Part shown: positions 44,643 to 57,300 of the stretch, piece by piece
Position numbering within the stretch: position 1 is the stretch's first letter
Layout of the letters: each line of letters begins with the position of its first letter
NCBI RefSeq assembly: GCF_018687715.1
Contig: NC_056767.1
Coordinates: 29,890,001 to 29,954,000, forward strand
DNA length: 64,000 bases
Source: Carya illinoinensis
Lineage: Eukaryota; Streptophyta; Magnoliopsida; Fagales; Juglandaceae
Direction of reading: 5' to 3'
The notes under the pieces: model-generated
The model's database searches: none
The model's input: the letters and a program-made list of their open reading frames with translations, nothing else
What the model was told of the DNA's origin: nothing
Translations under genes and position numbers: made by a program

Positions 44643-45672
44643 AGTTCCCCAACAAAGACTCCATTACAACAACCACAGTGATTGAGCTGTAATATTGTGA
44701 TTATTTTACACTTAAATTCGAGTCAATCACACTTTTCTTACTAGTAATTGAATGGATTTGGCGTAAATAAATAAATTCTAACTCAATTGATAACAACCTA
44801 ATTTTATGGTCTTAATCTCTAATTTATTACATGAAATTGAGGAAGTTAATCGTTGTGCACATGTGCAGGTGAGCTGTGCAGAAATTTCCACACGGAAGAC
44901 ACACGTTTGACAGATTCATATGACTGAAAATGCAGCATAACAAAGGAACTCACGCCATTGCAAATTTAAAAGCATAGTAGGCTTGAAAAAATTCCAAAGC
45001 ACTACACACGTACAAGCCTCCATGCTTATCTTCAAATTACATGTAACCAATCACATGGAAAAGCAACTTGGACTCACACGGAAAAGTGTTATCTTCAGTT
45101 GCACATGCTTTGACTTTTCATCACTAGCATATTATATGCTCTTCAACCTGATAAGCTGATCCCAGCGTCATGGAATGAAACTGGAATGAAGCTAGAATGA
45201 AGCTGGACCCCACGGAAAAGCACTTCTACAAGCTGATCCCGCCCATGTAACCAATCTCATGGAAAAGCAAATTAGAGTAAAGTGGACGCATGAGCTGTCT
45301 TCAAGTGTACAACCATCACCACATCTTGCAAAGAGCTCTAGATGGGAGTGGACCCCATGGAAAAAGCCACTTTGGACTTACTCTTCAAGCTGATGCTTTC
45401 AATCACACGGAAAAGTTGCAACTCACATGGCACGAAGGCTACAAGCAAGTTGGGATGCACTTGCCATTTGACCCACTTGACTCTTCTCCTAAAAGCATAA
45501 CCATGGAATGGTCCAGGTGGACCCCACGACTGCATCACCACATGAAGACTTCCACTTTGATTCAATGGATTTAACTCCACCCTCACGGAAATTCTGCGCC
45601 AAAAGCAAGCACATGAGGCTTATCTTCAATCTCCTAAAGGCATAACACACAAATCACGGAAGACTACAGAGT
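44643..45672. other. Unassigned sequence with scattered GGAAAAG motifs
   Basis: From 44890 to 45580 the phrase CACRYGGAAAAG or CCCCAYGGAAAAG recurs at irregular spacing (near 45053, 45077, 45208, 45260, 45353 and 45409), hinting at a decayed repeat array. The frame 45290-45574 has no recognisable domain. Nothing else is seen. Confidence 0.4.
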
Positions 45673-45675
45673 TAA

Positions 45676-45894
45676 GGTACTGTTTGGCCACACAAAATTT
45701 TCATCTCAAACATAAAATTCTCATCTCATCATTACAACTTTCCCAAATCTCCATATAAAATATAATAAACAATTTAACTTTTTTCCTACTTTTTCAAATC
45801 CTAAAATAATAATAATATTAAAATATAATATTTTAATATTTAATCTTAAAACTCAAAATTCTCATATGAGAATTCTCAGTGGCCAAGCAGAACC
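45676..45894. mobile_element. Tourist-like MITE with TAA duplication
   Basis: Inverted ends GGTACTGTTTGGCCAC and (reversed right end) GGTTCTGCTTGGCCAC flank an AT-rich 219-bp element. TAA is duplicated at 45673-45675 and 45895-45897. A 3-bp TAA duplication and this layout are those of PIF/Harbinger-derived Tourist elements. The element at 58113-58313 is probably related (GTTTGG near the ends, TCTCAT-rich arms). Confidence 0.85.
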
Positions 45895-45897
45895 TAA

Positions 45898-48782
45898 TCA
45901 TAAAATCACGGAAATCACCTTGAAGACCATGGCCTCCTGCGTCAAAAGCAAACTCATTTCACGTCCAGCCGCATCCTTTGCACCAGATGGATACCAGTTC
46001 ACGCGAGACGTTGCTACAGCGGAGCTTCTTTCCCTTCTTGGACATACAGCTACTGCCAATAGGAAAGGCAACTCTTTTGTTACCTCAAAGATGGGAGAAA
46101 ACACAAGAGAGGGGGAGAAAAAACACTTGGTTTTTGTTGGAGAATTTTGGAGACTCCGAAACCCATTTTCCTTTCCATGCTTTCAGTTTTTACATTTCCC
46201 TTACTTTGTGTTTGATTCAAGCTTTTATTTACATTTCATCTACATTAATTTGTTCTCATTTAGTTTATTTTCAGTTCAGCCAACACTTCCAGTAACTATT
46301 ACGTTGAATTCATTTTCGTTCGTATGCAATTTTTTTTTGTAATTTCCATTCATCTTCACGCCACTCTTGCTTGGTTCATGTTGGTTGCTTGGGACTATTT
46401 GTACCTACGTTAGATTATCTTCATTTGAGTTGATTATTTTAAGTAGTGTAATTTTTTCTGGTTTAGATTGAACTCTATTGGATGGAAAATAGTGGCTTTT
46501 TGGTTGGCATACATGGTGTTTGATAAAATGTCCCTTAGAACGTAAACTTCGTGAACTTCCTTTTATTGCTTGGAAACATTGGATTAGATGACGTTGATGA
46601 ATGTGATTTAACTTCTTAAGCGAGGATAATCATAATTTAATCAATGCACATTCACGAATCCATTTAATGTATGGAAGCGATTAAAGTAGCGTCATGGTGC
46701 ATTAGAGCAAAAATTATTACATGCTAGCTAAATATTTCCTACTCTCCACTCGTATTTACACTTTAGTTTACTCATTTTTTTTTTTGCATATTTTTAGCAC
46801 TCATTCACCATCTCATGCAAAAAGGAAATGAGGGCATTTTTTATAATGTCCACAAAAATATCAATTCTCATTGTGAATATCATCGTTGATAACTTTAGTT
46901 AATAATTTTATTTTAATTTTGATAGTGAGTGAATTTGCATTTTAAACTAATCGTTTCTTGAGGAAATGACTTAGGGACTTCTCTATTACTACTTGACAAC
47001 TTTTATACTTGGGAGTAATTCGAAAACAATTTTTAAATTAAGTCACACGGCAAAAAATTGAAAAAGAAGAAGTTCGTTTTAGGATCAAATACTTGGTCCC
47101 CACTCATACCTTGCAAAGAGGGCGCCATCTTAAATTATAGTTTTCTGCAATTCGCACAACTATGCAAATTGTGTAGCCACCGCTGGAGACAGTGGAAGCT
47201 GAATGTGCACTACGATTTGTTTTCTTGAGATATTTTTTTAAGAGATCCGTATTCACTTTCACAAGATCATTGATTAGGAAAAGTGAAAACGGATCTTGTG
47301 AAAACATAGTTTAAAGAGTGGCATCAAATTGACTGGATTGAGGCGGCCCAAGTTTTTTCACGCGCATATGTGGTGGTGCTTGGAGACCACGCACCAGTGA
47401 TTGTGAGATGGGGTGGTACATATATGAAAGATTTTGAGGTGGAGAATCTACTAGTGTGACATGTGTAGCCGATAGACACATTATGGCGTGGTAGCGCCTG
47501 ATGGCCATGAGCGGAACAAGCCAGGCATGAGCGTCATGCGCTAAGATTTTTGCCGTAGTTCCGCTTCGTCCCGGTAGATTAGCAGCTGGGGAGTTGCATG
47601 GTGGGGCGCGTGTCAATAGTTAGTCACCGGAGTGTGATGGATCTGACCAAAACCAAACAGGTAGAAATGAGAGATAAAAAACATTAGCATGAAAATATAT
47701 ACATAGGTTAGTATTAGAAAATGAACAAAGAGGAGGAGGGTGGAGCCTTCTCTCTAGTGGAAACATTTAAAAAGAATGAATAGATTTTCTAGAGTGAATG
47801 AGAGAATGAGGAGCTTCTCTTTCTAAAAGACAAACGAATGAACTAGCCTTTCAAAGTCTAAAATGCGCTATCTAAACACAATACTTATTCTTCCTAATAA
47901 TATTTTTAATGAGTGGTGCTAGTATGCTACCCAGCTTTGATATCTCGGCGTGCCTACTTATACAAATTCTACATTTTATTTTTCTTCTATTTTATTTTTC
48001 ATATTTTTTAAACATCTTGAACTATTTTTAAAAATTAAAAGAATATACCAATATACTAAAAGTCAATTCCTTAATTATTAAGGAAAAAAAATAAAAAAAA
48101 ATTAAATATAGAAGCCGTCAAAATAAGAAATCACTCACAAAACATACTGACATTTTCTTATTTCCAATATACCAGCCAACTTGATCATAGCTTCCTCTTA
48201 AACTTTCTTTTTCTTTTACAGGACAAATGTGCTGAGTACGTCATATTTTTCTTTGCAATAAAGCTAGAATGCCGCTATGATGTACCGCTCCATTTGATCA
48301 ATTATTTTAAAAAAATTATTTAATAATTAAGAAAATAATTTTACTTATATAGATGCATTTTTTTATTTTTAAAAAATATTTAAATATATAAAAAAATGTG
48401 AAAAAAAAAAAGAAAACCAACTAGCGGGGTGACCGGTGATGTCCAATGACATCATCTTATCATGAAGGACTTTGCCATCTTATAAATAGATATATTTAAT
48501 AAATATATATATATATATATTTTTAATAATTAAAAAAAATACTATTAATGAATTTATATTTTTATTTAATTTTTTTAGTGATTAATAATATTTAAAAAAT
48601 AATTAATAAAATAGAAAATTCATTTATACTAATATTAATATTTAATAAATATATTTAATAATCACCTTAATATTGTCCTTGTCGTATATATCAATATCAC
48701 ATATAAAAACGATGGCACAAGCTTGTACCGACACGAGCGAAAATTCTGAATTTTTTTTTTTTTTAAGATTCCGTAAGGAATA
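45898..48782. other. Intergenic sequence with MITE-like AT blocks
   Basis: The frame 45866-46342 begins inside the MITE and has no domain. Sequence around 46330-46760 and 47050-47640 is unassigned. Two AT-rich blocks at about 47930-48130 and 48270-48440 have GC-richer ends and the TTTAAATATATAAAAAAATG-type core seen at 16.1-16.5 kb, suggesting an old MITE family. 48480-48670 is almost pure A/T. Confidence 0.4.
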
Positions 48783-49016
48783 TCATTTTCATACGAAAAT
48801 TCAAGTCAAAAGTCAGTGTAGAGTATTGGTGAAGGCGTTGCTAAAAACTGAACAGTTCTGTATTTTGGAGCATAAAAACTGAACAGTGCTATTAATCCCC
48901 TTCTTTGCTATGTGCAGTACTTTTCTTCTGCAGAATTCTGCTGGAACATCTCTTCCTTCAAGTGCTGGATTTCCCTGCACATGCCTTTGTGTTATATGTG
49001 TTGACAACATTCTTCT
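48783..49016 (+). promoter_or_regulatory. Conserved upstream region of GH18 copy B
   Basis: The 230 bases before the copy B start match those before copy D (61137-61367), including AAAACTGAACAGTTCTGTATT and CAGTACTTTTCTTCTGCAG. The GTGCAG or ATGCAG before TACTTTTC could be a splice acceptor in the 5' UTR. No TATA box is assigned. Confidence 0.6.
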
Positions 49017-50192
49017 ATGTCGTCCAAACTGGTTACCCTCTTCCTCCTCATCCTCCTATATCTCGCTCTCAAATGCCACTGTTCAACCCCACAATCATGG
49101 GTCAAAGCCGGCTACTATTATATGGGTATCGGAAATGTCATTTCCGATATAAATTCTAAGCTTTTCACGCACCTTATATGCGCTTTCACTTACATTAACT
49201 CCTCCACCTACCACCTCTCCATCAACTCCTCCACCGAACAACAATTCTCTACCTTCGCCCACACTGTAAAAACCAAGAACCCGTCTGTTACAACGCTTCT
49301 GTCGATATGGGTTGGCAGATGGCATGTGTTAAACTTCTTCTCAATGATAAACCAGTCCTCTTATAGAAATTCTTTCGTTCAGTCTTCCATAGAAACAGCT
49401 AGGCTTTATGGGTTTCAAGGTTTAGACCTTCGTGGGCTTGTGCCAACAGGAAGTAGCTCGGATATGGCCAACTTCGGTACCCTTTTGGACGAGTGGCGAG
49501 TTGCTGTAAAATCTGAGGCAAAAAATTCAAGCAATCCAGAGTTACTCCTGGTCATGGGCGGTAATCGTGTGCCAGCTTTGAGTTCAGTGATTTACCCAAT
49601 TGATTCCATGAGGAGGAACTTGGATTGGGTACATGTAAAAGCGTACGATTACCATTTGCCTGGAAGGGACAGAGTAACATACTTTCATGCAGCTTTATAT
49701 GGTCCTTCGAACATGGCTAATACGGATAATGGCATAAATGAGTGGAAGAGAAGAGGTTTTTTGCCGAGCAAGTTGGTCTTGGGGTTGCCTTACCATGGCT
49801 ATGCTTGGACACTATTGAGCCCCCAAAAGAATCCGGTGGGTGCAGTCTCTACGGGTCCGGCTATCAGAGGGGACGGTTCCGTGGGCTATAAATACTTCAA
49901 ATGGTTCATTAGAAACTATGCTCATGAAGCAGTTTGCGGGTATAATGCTACCTCAGTGGTGAATTACTGCACGTTTGGGTTAACTTGGATTAATTACGAC
50001 GATGTGGAGGCTATTAGAGCTAAAGTTTTTTATGCAAAGCAGAAGGGTCTGCTTGGTTACAACGTGTTTCAAGTCCCCAATGACGACAACTGGGTGCTTT
50101 CTAGAGCAGCAGGTTGGTTTCGTACTATTTCTCAAGAAAATCTATTTATAAGTCTTATTTTTTTCATATCCAACATAACACTGATGCGGTGA
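49017..50192 (+). CDS. Copy B: secreted GH18 chitinase-like protein, catalytic motif lost
   Basis: The 391-residue protein starts with a signal peptide (residues 1-22, LVTLFLLILLYLAL core). It has the GH18 barrel landmarks AGYYYMG (31-37), LICAF (53-57), YDYH (210-213), LGLPYHGYAW (255-264) and a YDDVEAI segment (327-333). The catalytic DxDxE motif should read DLDWE; here residues 137-141 are DLRGL, so the proton-donor Glu and the middle Asp are gone. The SxGG strand motif is also changed to SIWVG (96-100). It is therefore probably a non-hydrolytic chitin- or glycan-binding protein. The last ~20 residues are hydrophobic and unusual; they read past the point where copy C splices to its transmembrane exon. 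No kinase follows. The single-exon frame is intact. Confidence 0.88.
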   Translation: MSSKLVTLFLLILLYLALKCHCSTPQSWVKAGYYYMGIGNVISDINSKLFTHLICAFTYINSSTYHLSINSSTEQQFSTFAHTVKTKNPSVTTLLSIWVGRWHVLNFFSMINQSSYRNSFVQSSIETARLYGFQGLDLRGLVPTGSSSDMANFGTLLDEWRVAVKSEAKNSSNPELLLVMGGNRVPALSSVIYPIDSMRRNLDWVHVKAYDYHLPGRDRVTYFHAALYGPSNMANTDNGINEWKRRGFLPSKLVLGLPYHGYAWTLLSPQKNPVGAVSTGPAIRGDGSVGYKYFKWFIRNYAHEAVCGYNATSVVNYCTFGLTWINYDDVEAIRAKVFYAKQKGLLGYNVFQVPNDDNWVLSRAAGWFRTISQENLFISLIFFISNITLMR

Positions 50193-51077
50193 ATTCAACG
50201 TGATCTGTTTCTTTTATTCCTTTGGATTGATGAACTAAAACGAACATCATCACAATTGGTCAATATTTTTAGCAAAACAGAATCCATGTACTGGTTTCGT
50301 TTCTTGTTTAAACCCACCAATGAGCCATCAACCAAGGTGTCACAAATTGTTTTTTTCTCAAATTTTTATTGCAATGGCACATCATTTTCTTTACTTTTAT
50401 GACCGAGTAATAATCGGAAAGAAAATAATTTTCCTGACTTTATGGGAATAAAAGTAAAACCAACCTGTAAACATATATGAAAATAATATAATGGTTTATT
50501 TGGTTACTCTCTTTTAGATAGAGTAACAGGTAGGACACTTTTGCAAAATTCAGGAATTTAGAATGAATGTGCAAAAAGTTGTGGAAATTTCAAAAGTGGA
50601 TTGGTCGGATATGAATGACTAGCGCCGACTGTATTGAATTGATCTTGACTTGTGAATAAATAGGCAAGATAGACATGTAGCTGCCCCGGTAGCTGTCAAT
50701 GGCTTGTAGTAGTCTGGTCCATGCACCATGAACGAAAGGGTGGGACTACAATGCGCATACACCACTTCCATTCTGGTCTACTCTATAAACTTCAAATAAC
50801 GTGTCATACGTCAATTACTTTAGCATAACCATCACCATTAATAAATATCTTAACAGGCATTGACCATATATATGTTGTATGTAACAGCGATTACTGCCGT
50901 CAAATGCAGTCATTGTCTGCACTTCGGTTCACATGAGGTGGATGGAAATTACTAACACCTAATCATTCCTGCTTATGATCTATTCCTTTGTCTGCACAGA
51001 TGCATGCATACTTTCATGTTGCTTATGCGTCTGCTAATTCCATCTTCAGTACACCTTGCTAGCTAATCACTTCCTCA
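50193..51077. promoter_or_regulatory. Intergenic and promoter side of copy C
   Basis: From about 50390 the sequence matches 8450-9263 upstream of copy A, so it is the duplicated upstream region of the GH18-kinase gene. No distinct promoter element is assigned. The spacing between the copy B stop and the copy C start is 885 bp. Confidence 0.6.
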
Positions 51078-51451
51078 ATGCCTTCTAAAACTGTTATCGC
51101 CCTCTTCTGTATTTTCCTATTTCTAGCATTTCACCCTTCGGAACGAAAGACTTTGGTAAAAGCCGGTTACTGGTTTTCTGGCACAAATTTCCTGCTTTCT
51201 GACATAAACTCCACACTGTTTACCCACCTTTGTTGTGCTTACACGGACACTGTCAAAGATAGAAACCCATCAATCACCATCCTTCTTTCTATTGGAGGTG
51301 GAAAGGGAAGATGAGATCTTTTCACTGATGGTAAAAAGTTCTGTGCGTAGAAAGTCCTTCGTGGATTCCTCTATTAAAATAGCAAGACTCTGGGTTTCAG
51401 GGCCTAGACCTGAACTGGGTTTCTCCGAGCACAAGCTCTGATGTCACCAAC

Positions 51452-51910
51452 ATGGGCAACCTCTTTGAAGAGTGGCGAGTAGCTGCAGAGTCCGAGGCTA
51501 AAAATTCTAGCCAACAACAACTGCTCTTGACTGCTGCAGTTCATTACTCGCCAGACTTAGGATTAGTTTTTTTCCCAGTGGATTCAATGAAGAGTAACTT
51601 GAATTGGTTAAATATTATGTCTTATGACTACCATCCACCTAAGCGGGATAACGTCAAGGCTGCTCATGCGGCTTTGTATGATCCAGCCAGCCAGGTCAAT
51701 ACACATTATGGTATCCGCACCTGGATCTCTAGGGGCTTATCCGCAGGCAAGTTGGTTTTGGGATTGCCTTTCTATGGCTATGCGTGGAATCTTGTAGATT
51801 CCCAGGACAACGCCATAGGTGCACCAGCCACAGATCCAACCATCACAACCGAAGGAGATATGACCTTTAAGGCAATCAAAGATCATATTGGATATATGGG
51901 GCTGCTGTAA
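51452..51910 (+). pseudogene. Longest surviving GH18 frame of copy C
   Basis: This frame covers the second half of the GH18 barrel: NLFEEWRVAAESEAKNSS, NLNWLNIMSYDYHPP, GIRTWISRGL, and KLVLGLPFYGYAWNL. It ends at a frameshift in GYMG. It aligns with residues ~152-310 of copy B with clear divergence, so B and C are old paralogues. Confidence 0.85.
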
Positions 51911-52263
51911 TGTACAATTCCACTTATGTGGAAAATTGTCGGAGCTAAGGTTTCTTACGCCAAGGAAATGAGGTTGCTTGGTTACCATGTCTGGCAAGTA
52001 CCCAACCATGATGACAATTGGGTGCTTTCTCTAGCTACAGGTAGGAATTAGAATATAGTAGTGTCTCTTCAGAATGTATTCATTCCTGATACATAATTTG
52101 TAGATATCATTCTAGTTAACTATGTAACTGGTGACATTAATTAAACCATTTATGTTTACCCTGGTTTAGTTCCTTTTGCTAATACATCATCAACTGCTTT
52201 TACAATTGGTTAATTTTACGATATGCTTTTGCATCTCTGATTGTGAAATGATTTGACCATCAG

Positions 52264-52407
52264 CAGAGGAGCTTGATGATGAAAATCAGAACCAAAAGGG
52301 GAGATTGTTAGTGACTGTTTTGGTTTCGAGTAGTGCTACGATTGTTCTCCTCCTAGGCTCAGTGTGGGTGATGTGTTATTTGAGGAAGAGAAAGGTCAAA
52401 TCTACAG
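52264..52407 (+). pseudogene. Transmembrane exon of copy C
   Basis: The exon encodes an acidic juxtamembrane stretch (EELDDENQNQKG), a hydrophobic segment (LLVTVLVSSSATIVLLLLGS) and the basic anchor YLRKRKVK. Borders are CAG/CAGAGG and ACAG/GTAATT. It is nearly identical to exon 2 of copy A. Confidence 0.85.
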
Positions 52408-53035
52408 GTAATTTCTTTTGTCCTAGTTATAACTCGGACTTCAGATAATACTCTGCTTAATTCCACATATATTGTAAATTGATACATAACATTTTTTCTC
52501 TTATTGTCCTCATTGCTTACAGGGACTGTACTGAAGCCAAGGAAAGGACAAAAAGCCAAACTACATGGTATAGCAACTGCTGGAAACTTAAACACCAATG
52601 TTCCGGATCTTCAAGTCTACAGTTATGCTGATATCGAGATGGCTACGAATAAATTTTCATTTGAAAATAAGCTAGGAGAGGGTGGATATGGTCCTGTTTA
52701 CAAGGTAAACTTTTTTAGTGCTTCGTAATCTATAACTAGATAATGCCTAGTTATAAGATACCGGGCTGCTGCATATATGCTGCACATTCTACCTTTATAA
52801 CACTAACCATGGATGGGTGTCTATGTTGCAGGGTGTACTAGCAAACAAACAGGAAATAGCAGTGAAAAAACTTTCAAAAGCTTCAACACAGGGGTTTGAG
52901 GAGTTCAAGAATGAGGTTACACTAACAGCAAAACTGCAACATGTTAATCTTGTGAGAGTTTTGGGATTTTGCATCGAAAGGGATGAACAAATGCTGATCT
53001 ACGAGTACATGCCAAACAAAAGCTTGGACTTCTAC

Positions 53036-53251
53036 TGTCAATGTATAACAGTAGTCTACATTATATTTGTAATATTGTATATAGGTAGGCTAGAGGCAGG
53101 CTGCACATGGTGCTCCTGAATATCAGGCGTAATCTAAGGAGTCATAGTTAGGTGATCTTCCCGCTCAAAATTACAGTACACAAGCCATGTAAATATGTTC
53201 TATATAAGTGGGAATAAATCCTCTGAAGAGGATCATCGAATTCATTTAACA
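53036..53251 (+). repeat. 5' LTR of the young Copia element
   Basis: TGTCAATG...TTTAACA, 216 bp. It matches the 3' LTR base for base by eye. TATATAAGTG near 53200 is a plausible TATA box. Confidence 0.95.
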
Positions 53252-53263
53252 TGGTATCAGAGC
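53252..53263 (+). promoter_or_regulatory. Primer-binding site
   Basis: TGGTATCAGAGC, complementary to the 3' end of initiator Met-tRNA, starts directly after the 5' LTR. Confidence 0.95.
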
Positions 53264-53739
53264 TTTCTTGAAATTTTTTGTTTCGGTCTATCTCTATTGT
53301 TGTGGTCCTACAGAAATTTTTTTTTTACAGAAATTCTCACCGAGCTACCGCTGAAGCTCTTCAGAAATCCAGCTCTTCAGAAAGTTTCGGTCTCTTTTTT
53401 TTTCCTTCTCCTCCCGGTTCTCTGTACAAGACCCAACCTATTCTCTCTCTTGCGCGCGCTCTCTGTTCTTCCATAGATTCCAGTTACAGCACCATCAGCT
53501 CAACAGGTCTTCCGGCAGTTTTTTTTTCTTCCAACAAGTTTTTTCTTCCATCCGTGTATTTTTTCCTCTCCTCTCGGTTTCGTCGGCGTTGGGTCTCATT
53601 ATTTTTCGGTCTCAGTCAGTGCTCTGCACCCAAGGTAGCTGTCGGCACAGCTTTCGGTTGGTTTGATTTCGGTACCTCACTTTTATCTTTCACGTGATAT
53701 TTTTTTATTTCACTTTCGGTACCTCACTTTCACTTTCAC

Positions 53740-53880
53740 GGTACCTCACTTGTATCTCTCACTTTCACGTGATAAAGTAGCCAATTTCACTTTTATCTCT
53801 CACTTTCACTTTCCTTTTATTTTATCTCTCACTTTCACTTTCCTTTTATTTTATCTCTACTTTCACTTTCACGTGGCTTG
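53740..53880. repeat. Short pyrimidine-rich tandem repeats in the Copia leader
   Basis: Units such as TTTTATCTCTCACTTTCACTT repeat with small changes through the untranslated leader. They are probably non-coding; the frames here are repeat artefacts. Confidence 0.7.
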
Positions 53881-54056
53881 CTTTCCCATGGTTTGACTTC
53901 GGCTCTTTTATTTTCACGTGGCTCGGCGTAAGGTTCTTTTATTATTTCTCAGCTCTTTTATTTAGCTCTCGGTACAGTCTAATATTTTTTTTATTCTGTT
54001 ATTTTTTTTCTCTCTCGAGTTCAATTTTTTTTCTCTCTCGGATTCAATTTTTTTCT

Positions 54057-54375
54057 ATGGATTCTGCACCTGTTTGTACCAAGTTTACGGGCAACAATTA
54101 TTCTACGTGGGCATTTCAGTTTGAACTTTTTCTTAAGGGAAAAGATCTTTAGGATCATATTGATGAAACTGATTGTGCACTTAATCCTGATAAATCTAAG
54201 GATTGGGCTATGCTTGATGCTCGGATTATGTCTTGGCTTCTTAGTTCTGTTGAGCCACATATTGTCACTCACTTACGACCTCATCGCACCGCTCAACTCA
54301 TGTGGACTTACTTAAAAAAAAGTATATCATCAAGATAATGGTGCTCGTCGTTTTCAGTTAGAGCATACGATTGCC
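54057..54375 (+). pseudogene. Copia gag N terminus, nonsense and frameshift
   Basis: The gag start at 54057 reads MDSAPVCTKFTGNNYSTWAF. The frame meets TAG at 54150-54152. Reading past it, an extra A in the run near 54313-54321 shifts the frame just before the long downstream frame. This copy therefore cannot make full-length gag from its own start. Confidence 0.85.
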
Positions 54376-57300
54376 TTGTTTTCTCATGACAGTCGTTCCA
54401 TTCAAGACTATTATTCGGCCTTTCTGACTCTTTGGAACGAATATTCTGATTTGATTACTGCGGATGTTCCTGTTACCTCTCTTTCCACCATTCAAACTCT
54501 TCATGAAACTCGTCGTCGTGATCAGTTTCTTATGAAACTCCGCCCTGAGTATGAATCTGTTCGCTCTTCTCTCCTGAATCGCTCTCCTGTTCCTTCTCTT
54601 GATGTTTGTTTTGGTGAGTTACTTCGTGAAAAACAAAGACTTAGTACTCAAGCTTCTCTGGAACACTCTCATGGTAGTTCAGGGTTCACTCCTGTGGCTT
54701 ATGCTGCTCAACGAAGAGGACCGCCTGTACATTCTAGCACTGATGTGTTTCTTGCTCCTCAACTTTCCACAAATCTTATTTCTGTTGGTCAATTAGTTGA
54801 TAACAATTGTGCTGTTCATTTTTCTGGTGATGGTTGTGTTGTGCAGGACCAGGTAACGGGGGAGCCGATCGCGAAGGGACCTAAAGTGGGGCGTTTATTT
54901 CCACTATTTTTACCTGTTCCAGTACTTTCTTCACTTTCGTCTATAAAGTCTTTTACTTGTCATAATGTTCCCGATCTGAGTATGATGTGGCACCGTCGTT
55001 TAGGTCATCCCAATGCTCAGATCTTATCTCATGTATTGCACTCACATTTTCGTGATAATGAAGAACGTTCTTCTTTATCTCTTCAGTGTGATTCTTGTAA
55101 ACTTGGTAAAAGCAAAACTCTTCCATTTCCTTTGCATGCTAGTAGGGCTTCTCACTGCTTTGATCTTATCCATAGTGATGTTTGGGGACCTTCCCCGGTT
55201 AGTTCACATGAAAAATTTAAATATTATGTAACTTTCATTGATGATTATAGCAAATTTACTTGGGTTTATTTTCTTCGCTCTAAATCTGAGGTTTTTCGTA
55301 CTTTCACCGAGTTTTTCACGTACATTAACAATCAATTCTCTGCAACTATTAAGACATTACGCACAGATTCTGGTGGTGAATATTTGTCTACTGAGTTTCA
55401 GGCATTCTTGGCTTCTAGAGGTATTATTCATCAACGTTCATGTCCTGCTACTCCCCAACAAAATGGAGTAGCCGAACGCAAAAATCGTCATCTTCTTGAT
55501 GTGGTACGTACTCTCTTGTTAGAATCCTCTGTTCCATCAAAGTTCTGGGTCGAGGCTCTGAAAACTGCCACTCACTTGATTAATCGTTTACCCTCCCAAG
55601 TTTTACACATGGAGTCTCCCTATTTCCGCTTGTTTGCTAAACAACCTAATTATGATAATTTTCGTATCTTTGGTTGTGTCTGCTTTGTCCATTTACCTCC
55701 TCATGAGCGACATAAATTATCTGCTCAATCTGTTAGATGTGCTTTCTTGGGATATAATGTGTGTCAAAAGGGATTTGTTTGCTATGATCCTACTTTACAT
55801 CGTACACGAATTTCTCGGAATGTTATTTTCTTTGAAAATCAACATTTCTTTCCTGTGTCCTCTATATCTTCTTCTTCTACTGTGGTCCTTCCTTCTTTTG
55901 AACAGCAATTCTCAGATCCTCATCCAGTCACCTCTCGTTTTAAACCGGGTGTTGTATATACAAGACGCTCCCGCCCACAGTCTCTTCCGGCGGCTCAACC
56001 GATATCTGATTCTACCATGCTCCAGGACCAGTCAATTGCAACATCTTCAGAGCACTTGGTACGTCGCTCTTCTCGAATATCAATACCTCCGGATAGGTAT
56101 GGGTGGTTTGCTTCTGCTCTTACTGCTACATTATCCAACTTTGATATTCCCACATGTTACTCACATGCTGTCAAGCATGATTGTTGGCGACAAGCTATGC
56201 AGGAAGAAATTGCCGCTTTAGAGGCCAATCACACCTGGGACATTGAGTCATGTCCTCCCACCATTGTTCCTCTGGGTTGCAAATGGGTTTATTCAGTCAA
56301 AGTTCAATCTGATGGAAGTTTGGAACGTTACAAAGCTCGGCTTGTTGCACTTGGAAATAATCAAGAATATGGTGTCAATTATGAAGAGACCTTTGCTCCG
56401 GTGGCTAAGATGACTACTGTTCGTATGATTCTAGCTCTTGCTGCTTCCAGTGATTGGCCACTACATCAAATGGATGTTAAAAATGCTTTCCTTCATGGGG
56501 ACCTTAAGGAGTGTATTTATATGAAGCCACCCCCGGGATTGTTCGCCTCTCCGACTTCACAAGTGTGTAAGCTTCGTCGCTCCCTTTATGGTCTCAAACA
56601 GGCACCGAGGGCCTGGTTTGATAAATTCCGCACAACTTTATTACAATTTTCATTCAAGCAGAGCAAGTATGATACTTCATTGTTTCTTCGGAAATCAGAC
56701 ATGGGTCTTGTTGTTCTTTTGGTTTATGTTGATGATATTGTGATCACTGGTTCCGATTCTGTCTTACTTGGTCAGCTCAAGACTCATCTCTTAGAGTCTT
56801 TTCATATGAAAGATCTTGGATCTCTCACATATTTTCTTGGTCTTGAGGTGCATCGTAACTCTTCTGGTATTTCACTCAATCAACATAAGTATGCTAGTGA
56901 CTTGGTGGCTACAGCTGGTCTACAGGAGGCTACTTCTGTTGATACTCCTATGGAATTAAATGTCAAGCTTCGCAAAGAGGAGGGTGACTTACTTGCTGAT
57001 CCCAGTTTATATCGAAAATTGGTTGGTAGCCTTGTTTATCTCACTATTACTAGACCAGACATTTCATTTGCTGTACAGCAAGTCAGTCAGTTTCTTCAGA
57101 CTCCTCGTCATCTTCATTTGGCTGCTGTCCGAAGGATCATACGCTATGTTCAGGGCACTTCTGCCCGTGGTTTATTCTTCCCGGCCAGCAACTCTACTCG
57201 TCTTGCTGCTTATAGCGATGCTGATTGGGCTGGTTGTGCGGATACACGTCGCTCCATCACTGGTTGGTGTGTGTTCTTAGGTAATGCATTGATCTCTTGG

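Noticed and set aside
45866..46342. 158-codon frame, possible small gene
   Set aside because: It starts inside a MITE, has no recognisable domain, and its second half is a Phe-rich translation of T-rich DNA.
49095..49325. Minus-strand frame overlapping the copy B start (a similar one overlaps copy D)
   Set aside because: It is conserved only because the sense GH18 coding sequence is conserved; it has no independent features.
49017..50192. Copy B as an active class V chitinase
   Set aside because: The catalytic Glu and middle Asp of DxDxE are replaced, so hydrolase activity is not supported.
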